Origin: Aurantiochytrium sp. KH105 | Taxonomy: Eukaryota > Sar > Bigyra > Thraustochytrida > Thraustochytriidae | Length of the DNA stretch: 64,000 nucleotides | Assembly: GCA_003116975.1 (NCBI GenBank) | Contig: BGKB01000031.1 | Coordinates: 1 to 64,000 of the forward strand | Direction of reading: 5' to 3' | Shown here: piece after piece, positions 38,262 to 48,572 of the stretch | How positions within the stretch are numbered: the stretch's first letter is position 1 | How the letters are laid out: each line of letters opens with the position of its first letter | Position numbers and translations under genes: made by a program | The notes under the pieces: generated by a model | Databases searched by the model: none | Told to the model about the DNA's origin: nothing | What the model saw: only the letters and a program-made list of their open reading frames with translations

Positions 38262-39809
38262 ATGACGGACTTCGACGCAGAGCTGGGAAGAGCCTTCGCG
38301 CTCGAGCACGACGGCGGCGGGGCAGGGGGCGGCGGCGGGGCGGGAGAAGAACTGCGCGGGGGCCTCCCGGAGCGGGTCCAGGACGACGATGACCGGAGCC
38401 GATTTCGTCGCGCTCGAGGAAGCAGTCGGTACAGCGACGAGGAGGAGAGCCCAACGTCGGAATCGTGCCCCTGCTGTTTGCAATGGCTGAGCCGGCTCGG
38501 ATGCGGCGGCACGAGACAGTTTGACGACGGCGATGGGTACGAGGGCGCGAAAAACACGTATCGGAGGCTTTACGACGACGGCGACGACGACGATGACAAA
38601 TTGTCCATTGTCAAGTTTGGGGACGCCTTTGAGCTGGGAGACGAAATTGCCAAGGGCAGCACCGCCAAGTGTTTTGCCTGCGTTGAAAAGGCCACAGGCA
38701 AGGAATTTGCTGTGAAAATCATCAACAAGCGCAAAGTCTTGGTCCTGTATAGTGACCTTTTGCCTCAGTTCAGGCGCGAAGTGGATATTTTGCGCCGTCT
38801 CGAACATCCGAACATCATCAAGCTTCAAACCGTCTTTGAATCGCGTGTGCATTTGCACGTGGTTACTGAGCTTGCGCGCGGCGGTGAACTTTTTGACTAC
38901 TTAGTGAGCCGCCCTAATAGCACCTTGACAGAAGCAAAGGTGTCGTTCTTAATGCGCCAGTGCATTAGCGCTGTTGCCTACCTGCACGAGCATAATGTTA
39001 TTCATCGTGATCTCAAACTAGAGAACATTCTCTTGCAGGACAAGGTCGAGCATTACCGTGATATACAACTCAAGATCATCGACTTTGGTCTGTCGAAGAC
39101 GCTCACGGGTAGAGCTGCAAGTAGAGGTCCCGGCGATGAAAGCCCAATGTCGTACACGTCGCCACTTAGCACACGAACATTCTTTGGCACAATGGGTTAT
39201 ATTGCGCCAGAAATGATGCATCGTAAAGCGTACACACGCGCCATTGATGTCTGGGCGCTCGGGGTGGTCACCTTCGTTTTGTTGTGCGGTGTCTTTCCTT
39301 TTGACGAGAAAAGAAATAAGCGTCGGACGGATTATCGCCTAAGGTACCCGTCATGGGTTAAGGATCTTAGTGGGTCTGCCAAAGACTTACTTGGTCGTTT
39401 GTTACATAGCAACCCAGCAAAACGATGTACGGCAGAACAGGCGCTTCGGCATCCCTGGGTAGCCGGCGAAACGGCATCGCCGGCATCCGTCATTCATAGC
39501 CCGCGTCATTTGCGCGGGCTCAAGGCGCCGCCAGATCTTTCTGCAGCACTTCAGGAAGCAAACACCGCACTTGCCGGACAACAAACTCCTACCGGTCGTC
39601 ACTACAATTCGAGCATGGGAACATTTGCTCAGAGCGATGGTGCGCAACGCCAAGACAACAGGGAACATGGCGTAGAAGCACATCATCGCGCAACCTTTCA
39701 TCCTGACGCGAACGATGACGATGACGAAGATGATGATGACGATGACGACGACGACGACGACGGGGCTTCATCTTCATCATCTTCGCTTGGTTCGCCAAGC
39801 CTCTTGTAG
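38262..39809 (+). CDS. CAMK-group serine/threonine kinase with acidic tail
   Basis: 515 residues. An acidic, Gly-rich N-terminus with a Cys cluster (SCPCCLQWLSRLGCGG, about 68-83, possible lipidation or metal site) precedes the kinase domain at about 123-400. Motifs: EIAKGSTAKCF (glycine loop with two glycines replaced), K152 in FAVKII, HRDLKLENILL (D250), DFGLSK (274-279), a long activation loop to GTMGYIAPE, DVWALGVVTFVLLCGVFPF and the CAMK-type end RCTAEQALRHPWV. The group assignment rests on HRDLKLEN, LLCGxxPF and HPWV. No classical autoinhibitory/calmodulin helix is obvious. The C-terminus is a poly-Asp/poly-Ser tract from a GAC/GAT microsatellite (about 39709-39765). Confidence 0.9.
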   Translation: MTDFDAELGRAFALEHDGGGAGGGGGAGEELRGGLPERVQDDDDRSRFRRARGSSRYSDEEESPTSESCPCCLQWLSRLGCGGTRQFDDGDGYEGAKNTYRRLYDDGDDDDDKLSIVKFGDAFELGDEIAKGSTAKCFACVEKATGKEFAVKIINKRKVLVLYSDLLPQFRREVDILRRLEHPNIIKLQTVFESRVHLHVVTELARGGELFDYLVSRPNSTLTEAKVSFLMRQCISAVAYLHEHNVIHRDLKLENILLQDKVEHYRDIQLKIIDFGLSKTLTGRAASRGPGDESPMSYTSPLSTRTFFGTMGYIAPEMMHRKAYTRAIDVWALGVVTFVLLCGVFPFDEKRNKRRTDYRLRYPSWVKDLSGSAKDLLGRLLHSNPAKRCTAEQALRHPWVAGETASPASVIHSPRHLRGLKAPPDLSAALQEANTALAGQQTPTGRHYNSSMGTFAQSDGAQRQDNREHGVEAHHRATFHPDANDDDDEDDDDDDDDDDDGASSSSSSLGSPSLL

Positions 39810-40182
39810 AGTGCGAGCGCAACTTGAAAAGCATTTTGTTCAATTACTTCACGCATTTCTTTTGTCGGCTTATCGTAGTAAAACATATCCTGTGACACAG
39901 GTTCACAGAGACTTGTCCCGCAAGAACTGTCGAGCGTCGCGGGGAGCAATCTACGAAATTTAGTTTCAAAAGAAAAACAAAACGGCCAAGGATATTACTT
40001 TTGTAAACATTGAATGCTGCGCGAAGAGATACGTCGGATCCCATGTTGATAATTCTTGACGTTGAAACCCCCTTTACAGGTGGATCTGGAGCCAGAACCT
40101 AACCTCTTACTCCAGACTTATTAAAGTCTTGATCATACCCTTGTCATTGAATCCCTTTTCTATCCTGACTGATGTGGAAGGT
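39810..40182. other. Convergent intergenic region CAMK / cyclase A
   Basis: 373 bases, AT-richer than the genes. On the minus strand a frame is open from about 39995 through 39698, overlapping the kinase 3' end. It includes DMFYYDKPTKEMREVIEQNA, which reads like real protein but has no supported start; see findings. Confidence 0.5.
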
Positions 40183-43100
40183 CTACATGATCGCGCACAT
40201 TCGGGACTGCTGTAACGTCACGACCGGCTCTTCATCCTCGTCCTCACTCAGGTGCGACGGAACAAAGCACGATGATGGCGGCCGGAAAGAGTCCTTGAGA
40301 TACTCCATTGCCTTCAATCGAAGAGTGATTGACGCCATCTGAATGAAAGAACCAAGAATGAGCTGCGTAGTCTGTCGATGCATGATGACGAGCCGATAGA
40401 AGCGAAATCGCGCGGCCCCCTTTTTCTGCAATTTGTAAAATGCCATGACAGTGTCCATATCGAGAGGCTGCAAGTGGCAATTGTGCGGAGCTTGATCCTG
40501 GTCCTTCTCAAAGGACTCGACGACGCTGCAGTCGAGAGGATTGATGAGAAACGAGCTCTCAGTGGAGATCACTTCCAAGCACCGAAACTGGAATCCAGAG
40601 TACGGATCTGGGGCGTGATGAATGAACAGAATTGCTCGTGCATTGGTGGCCAAGCGATAGCAATCGCAGGTGTCGAGACTACCCTGTTCCTGATTGCACT
40701 TTTCGGCAGATTTACAGGGTGGATGCAAAAGCGGCGCGAGCTGCGCGAAGCTTCGCAGGCAGGTTACAAATGCATTAAAACTGTTTCGGAGATTTCCCAT
40801 TCGCTTTTCCATCTTTCCGATGAGAAATTGCGCCTTGGCCAAAGTGTTCTCGGCTTTATCAAACTGTGTATCGAGCCAAGAATCTGCAAGTTTGTAGCTG
40901 CGGGCTGCTAAGCGTGTTCCGTACAGTGGGTCCTGGGAAGACACCAAGGTTGATGCCTGGTTAAAGTGTGAGCACGCGTCGAGATGTGAATGCGGCCCAG
41001 CATGCGCAAAATGCGAGCCAATGATAATTTGCATATTCTGCTTCGGAATGTCTGCCAAGGTGCCCAGCGTCAAATGCTCGGTGTAGGCGTTACCTAGCCT
41101 TCGATGTACCTCCATTCGGTAAGACAGGAGCAAATTCTCGTAGAGATATTGGATACGATTATCCACGTCGTTGATGCTGTACGAGTTCTTGTGCACATGA
41201 CGCAGGATCTGGAAGTCGGTCTGCAAAGCCTCCAAGGCATATTGCACGTCTTGCGCGGCGTTGACCGGCATCAATGAGTATAACACTTCCGCATCAATGC
41301 GGGGATCAACCACGCCCATGACGGCAATATACTTGAGTGTTGTTTGCACAGCCTCTGCACGATCGAGACCGACCGTGAGCCGTGAGATATCCGCCACGAA
41401 CCCTCCATGTTGACGTCTCCATCGAGAATCCGACTCGTCGTGATTAAGGATGTCACGCACACGCACGCATAGAGGAGCGCGGACAATCGAAAGATGTGCT
41501 ATCACCTCACCATCGCGGAGAGAATCCATTGTCTCGTCGGGATCCAATGGGAAGAATATTTGCAAATTGCGCTCAAAGCCTCGTGGAAAAATCTCAGATA
41601 CCACGAAACGCGTGTCCAAGCACGGCGGGAGACAGTAAAATGTAGACTGATCCACGATAATGAGCGGCTTCGCGTCTGTGATCGCCCAAAGCGATGTCGC
41701 TCGATCTGCGAGTCGAGCGGAAAGCCGTGGAACCCCGCCAACCACGGAGTAGGCGCATCTTGCGGCGCTTCCGACTACGCCGATCTTACAGAGCCCGGAT
41801 GCGAGGCCCAACGCTACCTTAAAGCCCTCCGCTCGAAGCATGTCGCGCACCTTGAGCGCTGCTTCCAATCCCTCATTTTCGGTCCCGTAGGCTCCGTTTC
41901 CAAAACTGATGGTCATATTGAGACCCTTGTGATCGAGCCAGGCTCGCATAAAGTCTCCTAGAAACTCGCCAACGACAGAATCGACGATGGATATTGCAAT
42001 CGACATTGAGAGTGTATCGATCTTGTCCTCAAGAGCGCAGCTTCCATCACTCACGATAATTGTCAACACCGTTGCGTGGCAGGATTCAAGCTGCGCAACA
42101 AAGCAACCTGCGAGAAGCTCGACAACGACCCTCCTGGGCACGAACCGACTCAGCGCGGCGATCCGTGCATTACCTTGGCGCCCCCGAGTCGTTGCATCCG
42201 AGAGTCTCCGGTCGCTCAGTGCTCGTCCGCGAATTGCTTGGGGGGCATCATACTCTGTCGAGTCATTAGTAGTCTCTCCCGCCAAAGTGGCATTCATAGC
42301 TATTGGCACTGGGGAGCGAAATGATTCCGATTTCCCAAGTCGCATGCTACGGCGCGTATTTGTCACTTCGAGCCCATTGAAACTCGGCACATCGGAGCGA
42401 TCTCGCTTGTGTGCACTGCCCGTCATGTAGGGCGCATCGGCCTGCGCTAGCTTCAGATAGTCTCTGGCCTCGACGAGCCTTTCATAAAGCAACTTTGTCG
42501 TTGGCTGGGTTGCGTCCATCCGAAGCCGCACAAAAGTCTTTGAGAGGACAACGCGATCCTTCACGTCCGTGATGGACTCATGGACGAGCGTTTCTGACCC
42601 TTGCGCCTGGACGCACAGATCCAGAGCTAGGGCAGGAGCCTCTCCAGACAGCAGAACTTCATGACGCATGCGGGAACCTGCAATGTGCAGCTGAGCTTTC
42701 CCAAAAGCGATGCCTAGCTTCGTCCTCATGTGGTCCTTGGCGAGCACGTCCCGGTCGATCTCGAAGGTATTAAGTTTGTGCATGAGGTCGAGAGCGAAGA
42801 GCAACCCCCGACTTTGGCACTTTGTGCGCGCTAAATGTGACTTGTTAATGTGCGAGAACAAGGGCTCTACGGGAAAGATCACCTGCACGCTGTCGTCAAG
42901 AATTTTGATCGCATCTCCCTGGAATGTGCGGATCTGACCAATAAGAAATTCCCAAAAGCGTGTGACTACCTCGGGACTGAGTCCTGACCTCGGAATCTTA
43001 GGAGCGGTCGACTCCTCGCCTTCGAGAATGGAGCGGTCCATTGCATGCCGTGCTCGGGTCACGTGACGTGCGAACTCGGTGAGGCCTTCAACGTAGATGT

Positions 43101-43530
43101 GGACGACGACAGTCTCGAAAGTGGAAGAGTACGGAGCTTTGCATTCGCGGACGCTCTTGGTCGAGAGTGTCCACTGAAGAAAATTCGAGGTGAGTTCAAT
43201 GACTTTTGCCCGTGATTCTCCGAGGTGCATCGGAGGAAGGGGCTCAGCATCTGGATCTTCAAGGGTTCCCACAGCATGGCGATACTGCGCGGCGAACTTT
43301 CTCCTTGCATCACTCTGCTGTGCCTTTCGAAGGAATCGTTGAATGCGAACACTAGCTCCAAGCTCAGACTTGGGGTCGAGGCCTTTGTCTGCTGCCTGGT
43401 CTGAAGGCACCGTCCTGAACTCAATGTTCTCCTCATGGAACTCGATTTTCGATCGCGTCGCTGTGATGTCGTTCACCGCTTCACCGACAAGTTCTTCATC
43501 GAGCTGAGAGAGATGACTGCTGCTGTCCAT
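40183..43530 (-). CDS. Soluble-adenylyl-cyclase-like protein A (catalytic residues lost), CaaX-terminated
   Basis: 1115 residues, the most divergent of three tandem ADCY10-type paralogues. It keeps the order: IQ-like motif (SVRIQRFLRKAQQ, about 60-73), C1 cyclase-like domain, C2 domain, remnant sAC C-terminal region (GFVADISRLTVGLDRAEAV...), C-terminal module (FIHHAPDPYSGFQFR) and terminal CAIM. C1 has HIYVEGLTEF where the others have FVDMKGFT, so the first metal Asp is gone; the second survives in ILDDSVQ. C2 has VVGGVPRLSARLA where Asn-Leu-x-x-Arg is expected, so the base/ribose-binding Asn is lost. Most likely a pseudo-cyclase, perhaps a regulatory partner. The gene is intact with no stop codons, so it is probably under selection. 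Confidence 0.87.
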   Translation of the reverse strand: MDSSSHLSQLDEELVGEAVNDITATRSKIEFHEENIEFRTVPSDQAADKGLDPKSELGASVRIQRFLRKAQQSDARRKFAAQYRHAVGTLEDPDAEPLPPMHLGESRAKVIELTSNFLQWTLSTKSVRECKAPYSSTFETVVVHIYVEGLTEFARHVTRARHAMDRSILEGEESTAPKIPRSGLSPEVVTRFWEFLIGQIRTFQGDAIKILDDSVQVIFPVEPLFSHINKSHLARTKCQSRGLLFALDLMHKLNTFEIDRDVLAKDHMRTKLGIAFGKAQLHIAGSRMRHEVLLSGEAPALALDLCVQAQGSETLVHESITDVKDRVVLSKTFVRLRMDATQPTTKLLYERLVEARDYLKLAQADAPYMTGSAHKRDRSDVPSFNGLEVTNTRRSMRLGKSESFRSPVPIAMNATLAGETTNDSTEYDAPQAIRGRALSDRRLSDATTRGRQGNARIAALSRFVPRRVVVELLAGCFVAQLESCHATVLTIIVSDGSCALEDKIDTLSMSIAISIVDSVVGEFLGDFMRAWLDHKGLNMTISFGNGAYGTENEGLEAALKVRDMLRAEGFKVALGLASGLCKIGVVGSAARCAYSVVGGVPRLSARLADRATSLWAITDAKPLIIVDQSTFYCLPPCLDTRFVVSEIFPRGFERNLQIFFPLDPDETMDSLRDGEVIAHLSIVRAPLCVRVRDILNHDESDSRWRRQHGGFVADISRLTVGLDRAEAVQTTLKYIAVMGVVDPRIDAEVLYSLMPVNAAQDVQYALEALQTDFQILRHVHKNSYSINDVDNRIQYLYENLLLSYRMEVHRRLGNAYTEHLTLGTLADIPKQNMQIIIGSHFAHAGPHSHLDACSHFNQASTLVSSQDPLYGTRLAARSYKLADSWLDTQFDKAENTLAKAQFLIGKMEKRMGNLRNSFNAFVTCLRSFAQLAPLLHPPCKSAEKCNQEQGSLDTCDCYRLATNARAILFIHHAPDPYSGFQFRCLEVISTESSFLINPLDCSVVESFEKDQDQAPHNCHLQPLDMDTVMAFYKLQKKGAARFRFYRLVIMHRQTTQLILGSFIQMASITLRLKAMEYLKDSFRPPSSCFVPSHLSEDEDEEPVVTLQQSRMCAIM

Positions 43531-44880
43531 TGTCTTTCCGGAGTTTCTGGCGCGGATCGCCCTCTTCCTCGACCTCTACGTGTCGAGGCTCACAATGGCC
43601 GTCGTTCTCCTCTTTTCTCTTTCCTTTCTTGCCTTGGTGTCTGCTGCGCAGCGTGCCTTGCGCAGATTGGCCTGGCCTTGCCCGGCCTCGCACGAGAGGC
43701 GTGACGAGGAACGCAACCGCGTGGTTCTCCTCTTTGCAAAGTCTGCCTGCCAAGCGCGATCGGCCAGCGCAGCGCGACCGTGGCGACTCCTAAGTAACGA
43801 AGGTAGGTTCTGGCTGTGTGCAGCCAGCTCAAGCAAAGCCAGAGCAAGAGTGTGTGCAAAGGAGTGGTATGATCGCGGACCTTGAAAGACCGCCGCGCGA
43901 GTGTTCATTCACCCTTGCACAAAGGAGGAATGATGGAAAGAAAACAACCGATGGCCAATGTGGGGCACACTCGCCTCTCCGTGCAAGTGGACTGCGTAAG
44001 AATGGATTCGTCAATGCCTTTTCTGTCACCGTGACAGTGGATTGGGGTTACCCGCGCCAACTTTTCATGAACTGCTTCGGCTCGAGCTGCACAAGAAGGG
44101 TATATCAGCTAGCAAAGCTAGCGACTGGGGCACGGGCCGCGCGCCGCGTCTCTCAGAGCCGGTGCCCAGGCTGACTGTGAATCCTATGTCAGAAAATGAA
44201 TCTAGGTTGAGCTACTGTCATGACCCGGGTCACCGTAACGTAGTACTAATACGTAGCATTGTGCTACAGAACAAAAGTCAACGGATCGTTCACATTGTAT
44301 GCGAATGCAGCGCTCCACAGTCCGGTGACAAACCTCTGGTCGGTTGATCGGTTGCGCTTCGCTTTCCCGCACGCTGTGTATACAACGCCGAGCAACATTT
44401 AGTAAGACCGGACAGCTCACTCAGCTCTGCTCAGATGACCTTGCCATCTTTTACTTTGATGTCAAAAGAAAAGTCTTTCGAAAAAAAACTTTTGGAAAAA
44501 AAAACTTTTATGACGCCGTACTGGCGGCACTGGTACGTCCGTTCTAAAACGGATCTTAGCCGTACCGCAGGTGGGCCTGTCAGACTCACCTCGCACTCCA
44601 TCAGATTCAAACAAACACCTCGAATCAGCCACTTTCCATCAATCTTTGTCTTAGTTTATAGCGTGGTGGATTACATATCATTCGAAACAAATCGAGGGCC
44701 CACACACAAAGCTACGAGCTAAACCTAGTCCACGCCCAGACCCGGGCCAAATTTTAGGCCAAGACCTAGGCTCTGGTGAAAGTCTTCATTCGTTGACGGT
44801 ATAAAAAAGTGTATCTGGAGCCAATCCTGCAAACTTTGCAGGTAGAATGAACGGAGATGACCGGCTGAGAAATGTGATCT
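43531..44880. other. Intergenic region between cyclases A and B
   Basis: 1350 bases, promoter of A and 3' flank of B, AT-richer toward B. It contains a GCTAGC-AAA-GCTAGC palindrome near 44108-44122 and A-runs at 44467-44510. A plus-strand open frame at 43580-43885 begins like a signal peptide but has no homology and lies in A's 5' flank. Confidence 0.6.
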
Positions 44881-47800
44881 TTACTGAATGTGACACACTT
44901 TTGAGCGGTCCATGAGCGTGCTTCCAGAGCGTGACAGCCCCCCTTGTTCACCTTTGCTTTGCTCACTTGTAAGAGTATCTTGTGTGTGTTGCGTGAATGA
45001 GGTGGAGCGAACTTGGCCTGCAGATTTGACTTCCATCATGGAAGAGACCTTGGCGAGCTGGGCTAGCATGTGAAGAACGAGCTTTGCGACAGCAGCGTCG
45101 TGAATGTAAATCTGATAAAACGACTGTACAGTAGAGTCGCGGTCGACCATTTGGTATCGCTTGAGTGTCTCTTCCTCTGACATTTCTTCAAGTACGCAGA
45201 CAGAGGAATTTGAGTGTCTTGGCTGCGCGGACGAGAGATTTGCGCATTCGAATGGTGTGAGGTGAAAGTTGCTGCCACGCGGAGACTCGACCTTCATTCC
45301 ACGAAGGTAGTACGTGCTCGAATGCGCATCCTCTGTGTGGTGTACAAAAAGATAGGCTCGCATGCGAGGTCGGAGTAAAAGACAGTTGCAATTGGGCGCA
45401 GACTCATGTAAAAGGCGACAAGTCGCATTTGACTTGCATCTGGGCTTCAAAAGAGGCTTGAGAGCCCCGTAACATCGAAGTCCAGCGACAAAAGCGCCAA
45501 AGCTTTGCTCATAATTGTTGGACTTGAGCTCGCATCCACCAACAAGGTACATGGACATTGCCTTGGCCTTTTCTGCCTTGGCCTGCTGCTTTCGTTGCCA
45601 GCCCTGCACGAGCTTGCGACTGCGGCGCGCGAGGAGCGCTGCGTACTGGAGGTCATGATGAGCGATCTTGGAAAGTCCCTTGTTGAGGTACTCTGCTGCC
45701 TTGAGGTGATGCTCCACACCGGCAAGAGCGTAATGCGAGCCAACGATCACGTGAAGGCTGTCTTTCGCAAAGTCCTTGAGATTGTCATTTCGCACCTGTT
45801 TTTCATAAATTGTGGCGAGATCTTGGTGTAATCGCGTCCGAAACGATTGCATCAAAGTCTCGTAAAGCGGCTTGACATGCTGCGTTGCGCTGCGCACCAT
45901 GTACACCTGGTTACCAGCATCCTGTAGAATCTGCAGGTCATTTTCGAGCACTTGTAGCGAGTATGACAGGTCGGAGCACACCGAAACGCTTTGAATGACA
46001 GAGTAGAGGATGGTGACGTCAATGCGTGGGTTCACCACACCCATGACGGCTACGTGCTTTAGCACCTCTTGCACAGACTCTGATCTCTCGAGTCCCACCG
46101 TGAGACGATGAATGTCGGCAACAAAACCGGAACGCTTTTGCCGCTCGCGAAAACTCACGGCGGATCGTTTGGTAACATGCGTCACCTTGACAATGCGAGT
46201 TTCTCTTTCAAAGCCGAGGTGCTTTGGAACATCCATATCCTTCAGATCTTCGAGCGACTCGCGTCGGTCGAGCGGGGAGAAGACCTGAATAGCTCGCTCA
46301 AAGCCCTTCACCTTGACGTTGGACGTTGCGAACTTGGTGGCACAGTGTGCGGGAAGTCCGAGGAAGGTAGTGTGATCAGTCAAGATGAAAGACTTTGTAT
46401 GAAAATAGTTGGCCGCCTTGGAAGCACGGGCCATGAGTCGTGCCGACAGATTCACTGTGCTTCCCACGACTGCATACTCATTGCGCGTTGCTGCGCCGGT
46501 CGGGCCAAAGTGGCACGCTCCTGATGCAATTCCTATTGCTGCCACAATGCCCTCTCTCGCGTAGGATGCCTTGATTTGCATGGCGGCGTCAAAGGCCGAG
46601 GCCTCCGCGTTTGCGGCTGAGATCCCAAACATGCCAATAATGACGAGACCCTTGTCATCGACAGCCACCTGTCGCAGATCGCCGAGGTGCTGGTAAATAG
46701 CAACTTGCGCTAGCGTCATCGCTACTTGCATAAAAATCGTTTGGTATTCCTCCGTTGCAGTGGGGTCGTAATTGGAAATCTCAATGAAGAGCACCGCACA
46801 GTATCCTTGGCCCAGCTGCGAAGTGTGGCATCCCGCGGCAATTTGGGATAGAGCGCAAATGGGGACAAAGCGTCCAAGCACGTCAAATGATAGCGCCGCG
46901 GAGGACCTGCCCTCCTGTGACTTGGTGTCGATGGCATCCTCAATTTCTTTTAGCCTCATAGAAATGCTCGACCCGGACGCATTGAAGCGCGACGCACCCG
47001 CAGATCCAAGCGAGCTTATCGACGACAAATGCCGGAGGGAAGCTCTTCGTTCCTTCGCGCGGGCCACGGCAAGATGTTGGGCGTGGTTCAGTGCTCGAAC
47101 ACCTTCAAGAAGCTCCACCGTCGACTCGCCTTCGTCGTCGTCGTCCTTGTAAGGATTTTTGTACAGACTCGCATCGAAGTAGTCGCCTGTTTGCGTGAGA
47201 TACTGGTACAAATCTGCCACCTTGGGGTATTTGGGTCCAACCTTGACTCGTACAAAGCTCGCGTCGCGGCGATTTCGGGGCAGCATTTCTTTAGCGATGA
47301 CAATGCTTTCGTGCACAATGGCTTCATCGTGGTTGGCTTTGCCACTCAACTCCGCCGCAAGCTCGGAAGTTTCGCCAGAAAGCACGAACTCGCAGCGTGA
47401 TGCAACTCCGCCGAGTACGCGGACGCTCATCATTCCATACGCAAGACCAATCTTGAGGCTCATGCGCGAGGTACCTAGGTCGAGAGAGGCAATTTCGAAA
47501 AATTCGAGCGCGCGGAGCAGCTCTAATGTAAACATGAGACCTCGATTTTGACACGATGTTGCCGCTTCCTCAGGATCCGCCACATTTGTGAAGAGTGGTT
47601 CGATGGGGAAAATGATTTGCACAGCGTCACCGAGGTACTTGAGCACAGACCCCTGGAACTTGTGGGCGTACATGATGACCAGCTCCCAATACTTTCCGAG
47701 AACAACGTTAGTGAGCTCGGAAGAAAGGTTAATATTCAAATCTTGGTCGAGAAAAACGGATGAGCCAGTTGCGTCGACAGTATTCTTTTTGGCAAGATAT

Positions 47801-48315
47801 TGTGCAAGATTGGTGAATCCCTTCATGTCAACGAAAGCGACGACGCCTTCGATGCGGTGACACGTCTCGGGCTTGAGACTCTCTGGACCCTTTGTTCGCA
47901 ATAGCCACTGGAGATACATGGGGGTGAGCGCGCACAGCTTTTCCTCGGTCTCATAGAGTTGCTGCTGGGCGTTCCTGTCATTGGGCGTGCTCATCTTGCG
48001 CAAATCTGCCTTGGTTCGCATTAAGCGTCGCTTCCACAGCCATCGCGCGTATTTGAGTTTTCGTTCTCGTAGCCATCTTTGAATTCTTCTTGCGCAGGCG
48101 CTCCTTTCCGCATCTGCAAAGGCCTCGTCGTGTTTGCCTGAAATGAGGTCTCGCGGGTTGAACTTGAAGCTGACGCCGTGATGATCGCGATTATCGCTGC
48201 CATCCTGCCTCGAATTTGTTTTGGCCTCGCCGAGCCACCTCGACAGGCCTCCAGAGTCGTCGTTGTCGTCGCCGCTGACAATGGAGGCGCGGCGGATCTC
48301 CGCAGTGGCGTCCAT
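44881..48315 (-). CDS. Soluble-adenylyl-cyclase-like protein B, CaaX-terminated
   Basis: 1144 residues. IQ motif RRIQRWLRERKLKYARW at about 76-92; conserved pre-domain LTPMYLQWLLRTKGPE. C1 at about 155-345 has both metal Asps (D163 in FVDMKGFT, D230 in YLGDAVQ). C2 at about 480-670 has VDDKGLV (K555, the sAC-type base-contacting Lys), EYAVVGSTVNLSARLM (N622, R626) and IASGACHFGPTG. The residues needed for one C1/C2 active site are thus present. The sAC Thr that reads the adenine is Ala here (A615). After C2 the sAC winged-helix-like segment (FVADIHRLTVGL...VAVMGVVNPRIDVTILYSVI) follows directly, without the P-loop NTPase. It ends VCHIQ, a CaaX box. Predicted to make cAMP (or cGMP) at membranes. 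Confidence 0.9.
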   Translation of the reverse strand: MDATAEIRRASIVSGDDNDDSGGLSRWLGEAKTNSRQDGSDNRDHHGVSFKFNPRDLISGKHDEAFADAERSACARRIQRWLRERKLKYARWLWKRRLMRTKADLRKMSTPNDRNAQQQLYETEEKLCALTPMYLQWLLRTKGPESLKPETCHRIEGVVAFVDMKGFTNLAQYLAKKNTVDATGSSVFLDQDLNINLSSELTNVVLGKYWELVIMYAHKFQGSVLKYLGDAVQIIFPIEPLFTNVADPEEAATSCQNRGLMFTLELLRALEFFEIASLDLGTSRMSLKIGLAYGMMSVRVLGGVASRCEFVLSGETSELAAELSGKANHDEAIVHESIVIAKEMLPRNRRDASFVRVKVGPKYPKVADLYQYLTQTGDYFDASLYKNPYKDDDDEGESTVELLEGVRALNHAQHLAVARAKERRASLRHLSSISSLGSAGASRFNASGSSISMRLKEIEDAIDTKSQEGRSSAALSFDVLGRFVPICALSQIAAGCHTSQLGQGYCAVLFIEISNYDPTATEEYQTIFMQVAMTLAQVAIYQHLGDLRQVAVDDKGLVIIGMFGISAANAEASAFDAAMQIKASYAREGIVAAIGIASGACHFGPTGAATRNEYAVVGSTVNLSARLMARASKAANYFHTKSFILTDHTTFLGLPAHCATKFATSNVKVKGFERAIQVFSPLDRRESLEDLKDMDVPKHLGFERETRIVKVTHVTKRSAVSFRERQKRSGFVADIHRLTVGLERSESVQEVLKHVAVMGVVNPRIDVTILYSVIQSVSVCSDLSYSLQVLENDLQILQDAGNQVYMVRSATQHVKPLYETLMQSFRTRLHQDLATIYEKQVRNDNLKDFAKDSLHVIVGSHYALAGVEHHLKAAEYLNKGLSKIAHHDLQYAALLARRSRKLVQGWQRKQQAKAEKAKAMSMYLVGGCELKSNNYEQSFGAFVAGLRCYGALKPLLKPRCKSNATCRLLHESAPNCNCLLLRPRMRAYLFVHHTEDAHSSTYYLRGMKVESPRGSNFHLTPFECANLSSAQPRHSNSSVCVLEEMSEEETLKRYQMVDRDSTVQSFYQIYIHDAAVAKLVLHMLAQLAKVSSMMEVKSAGQVRSTSFTQHTQDTLTSEQSKGEQGGLSRSGSTLMDRSKVCHIQ

Positions 48316-48507
48316 TCGGCTCGACGATGTGTAGCCGACGAGCTAACTCCTCGCCAGCAACGCCCACGCACCGCGGCGCGGCGCGCTTCGCGCTCGGCCT
48401 CCGGAGGAAGGGCGCCAGGGCGGGGCTTGTCACGGCCAGCGCTTCGCCGACCTCCTTGCCCGTGAACTCGACTCGCGTCGAGTTGCAGTCGCAACAAGCT
48501 CCGTGTT

Positions 48508-48509
48508 GG

Positions 48510-48571
<62 letters not shown>
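48508..48571. repeat. (GGCA)n microsatellite upstream of cyclase B
   Basis: About sixteen uninterrupted GGCA units (TGCC on the coding strand of cyclase B), roughly 190 bases upstream of its start codon. Confidence 0.95.

Positions 48572-48572
<1 letters not shown>

Noticed and set aside
43580-43885. Possible secreted protein (signal-peptide-like start)
   Set aside because: Lies 50 bases from the cyclase A start in its 5' flank; the remainder is low-quality Arg/Ala/Ser sequence with no homology.
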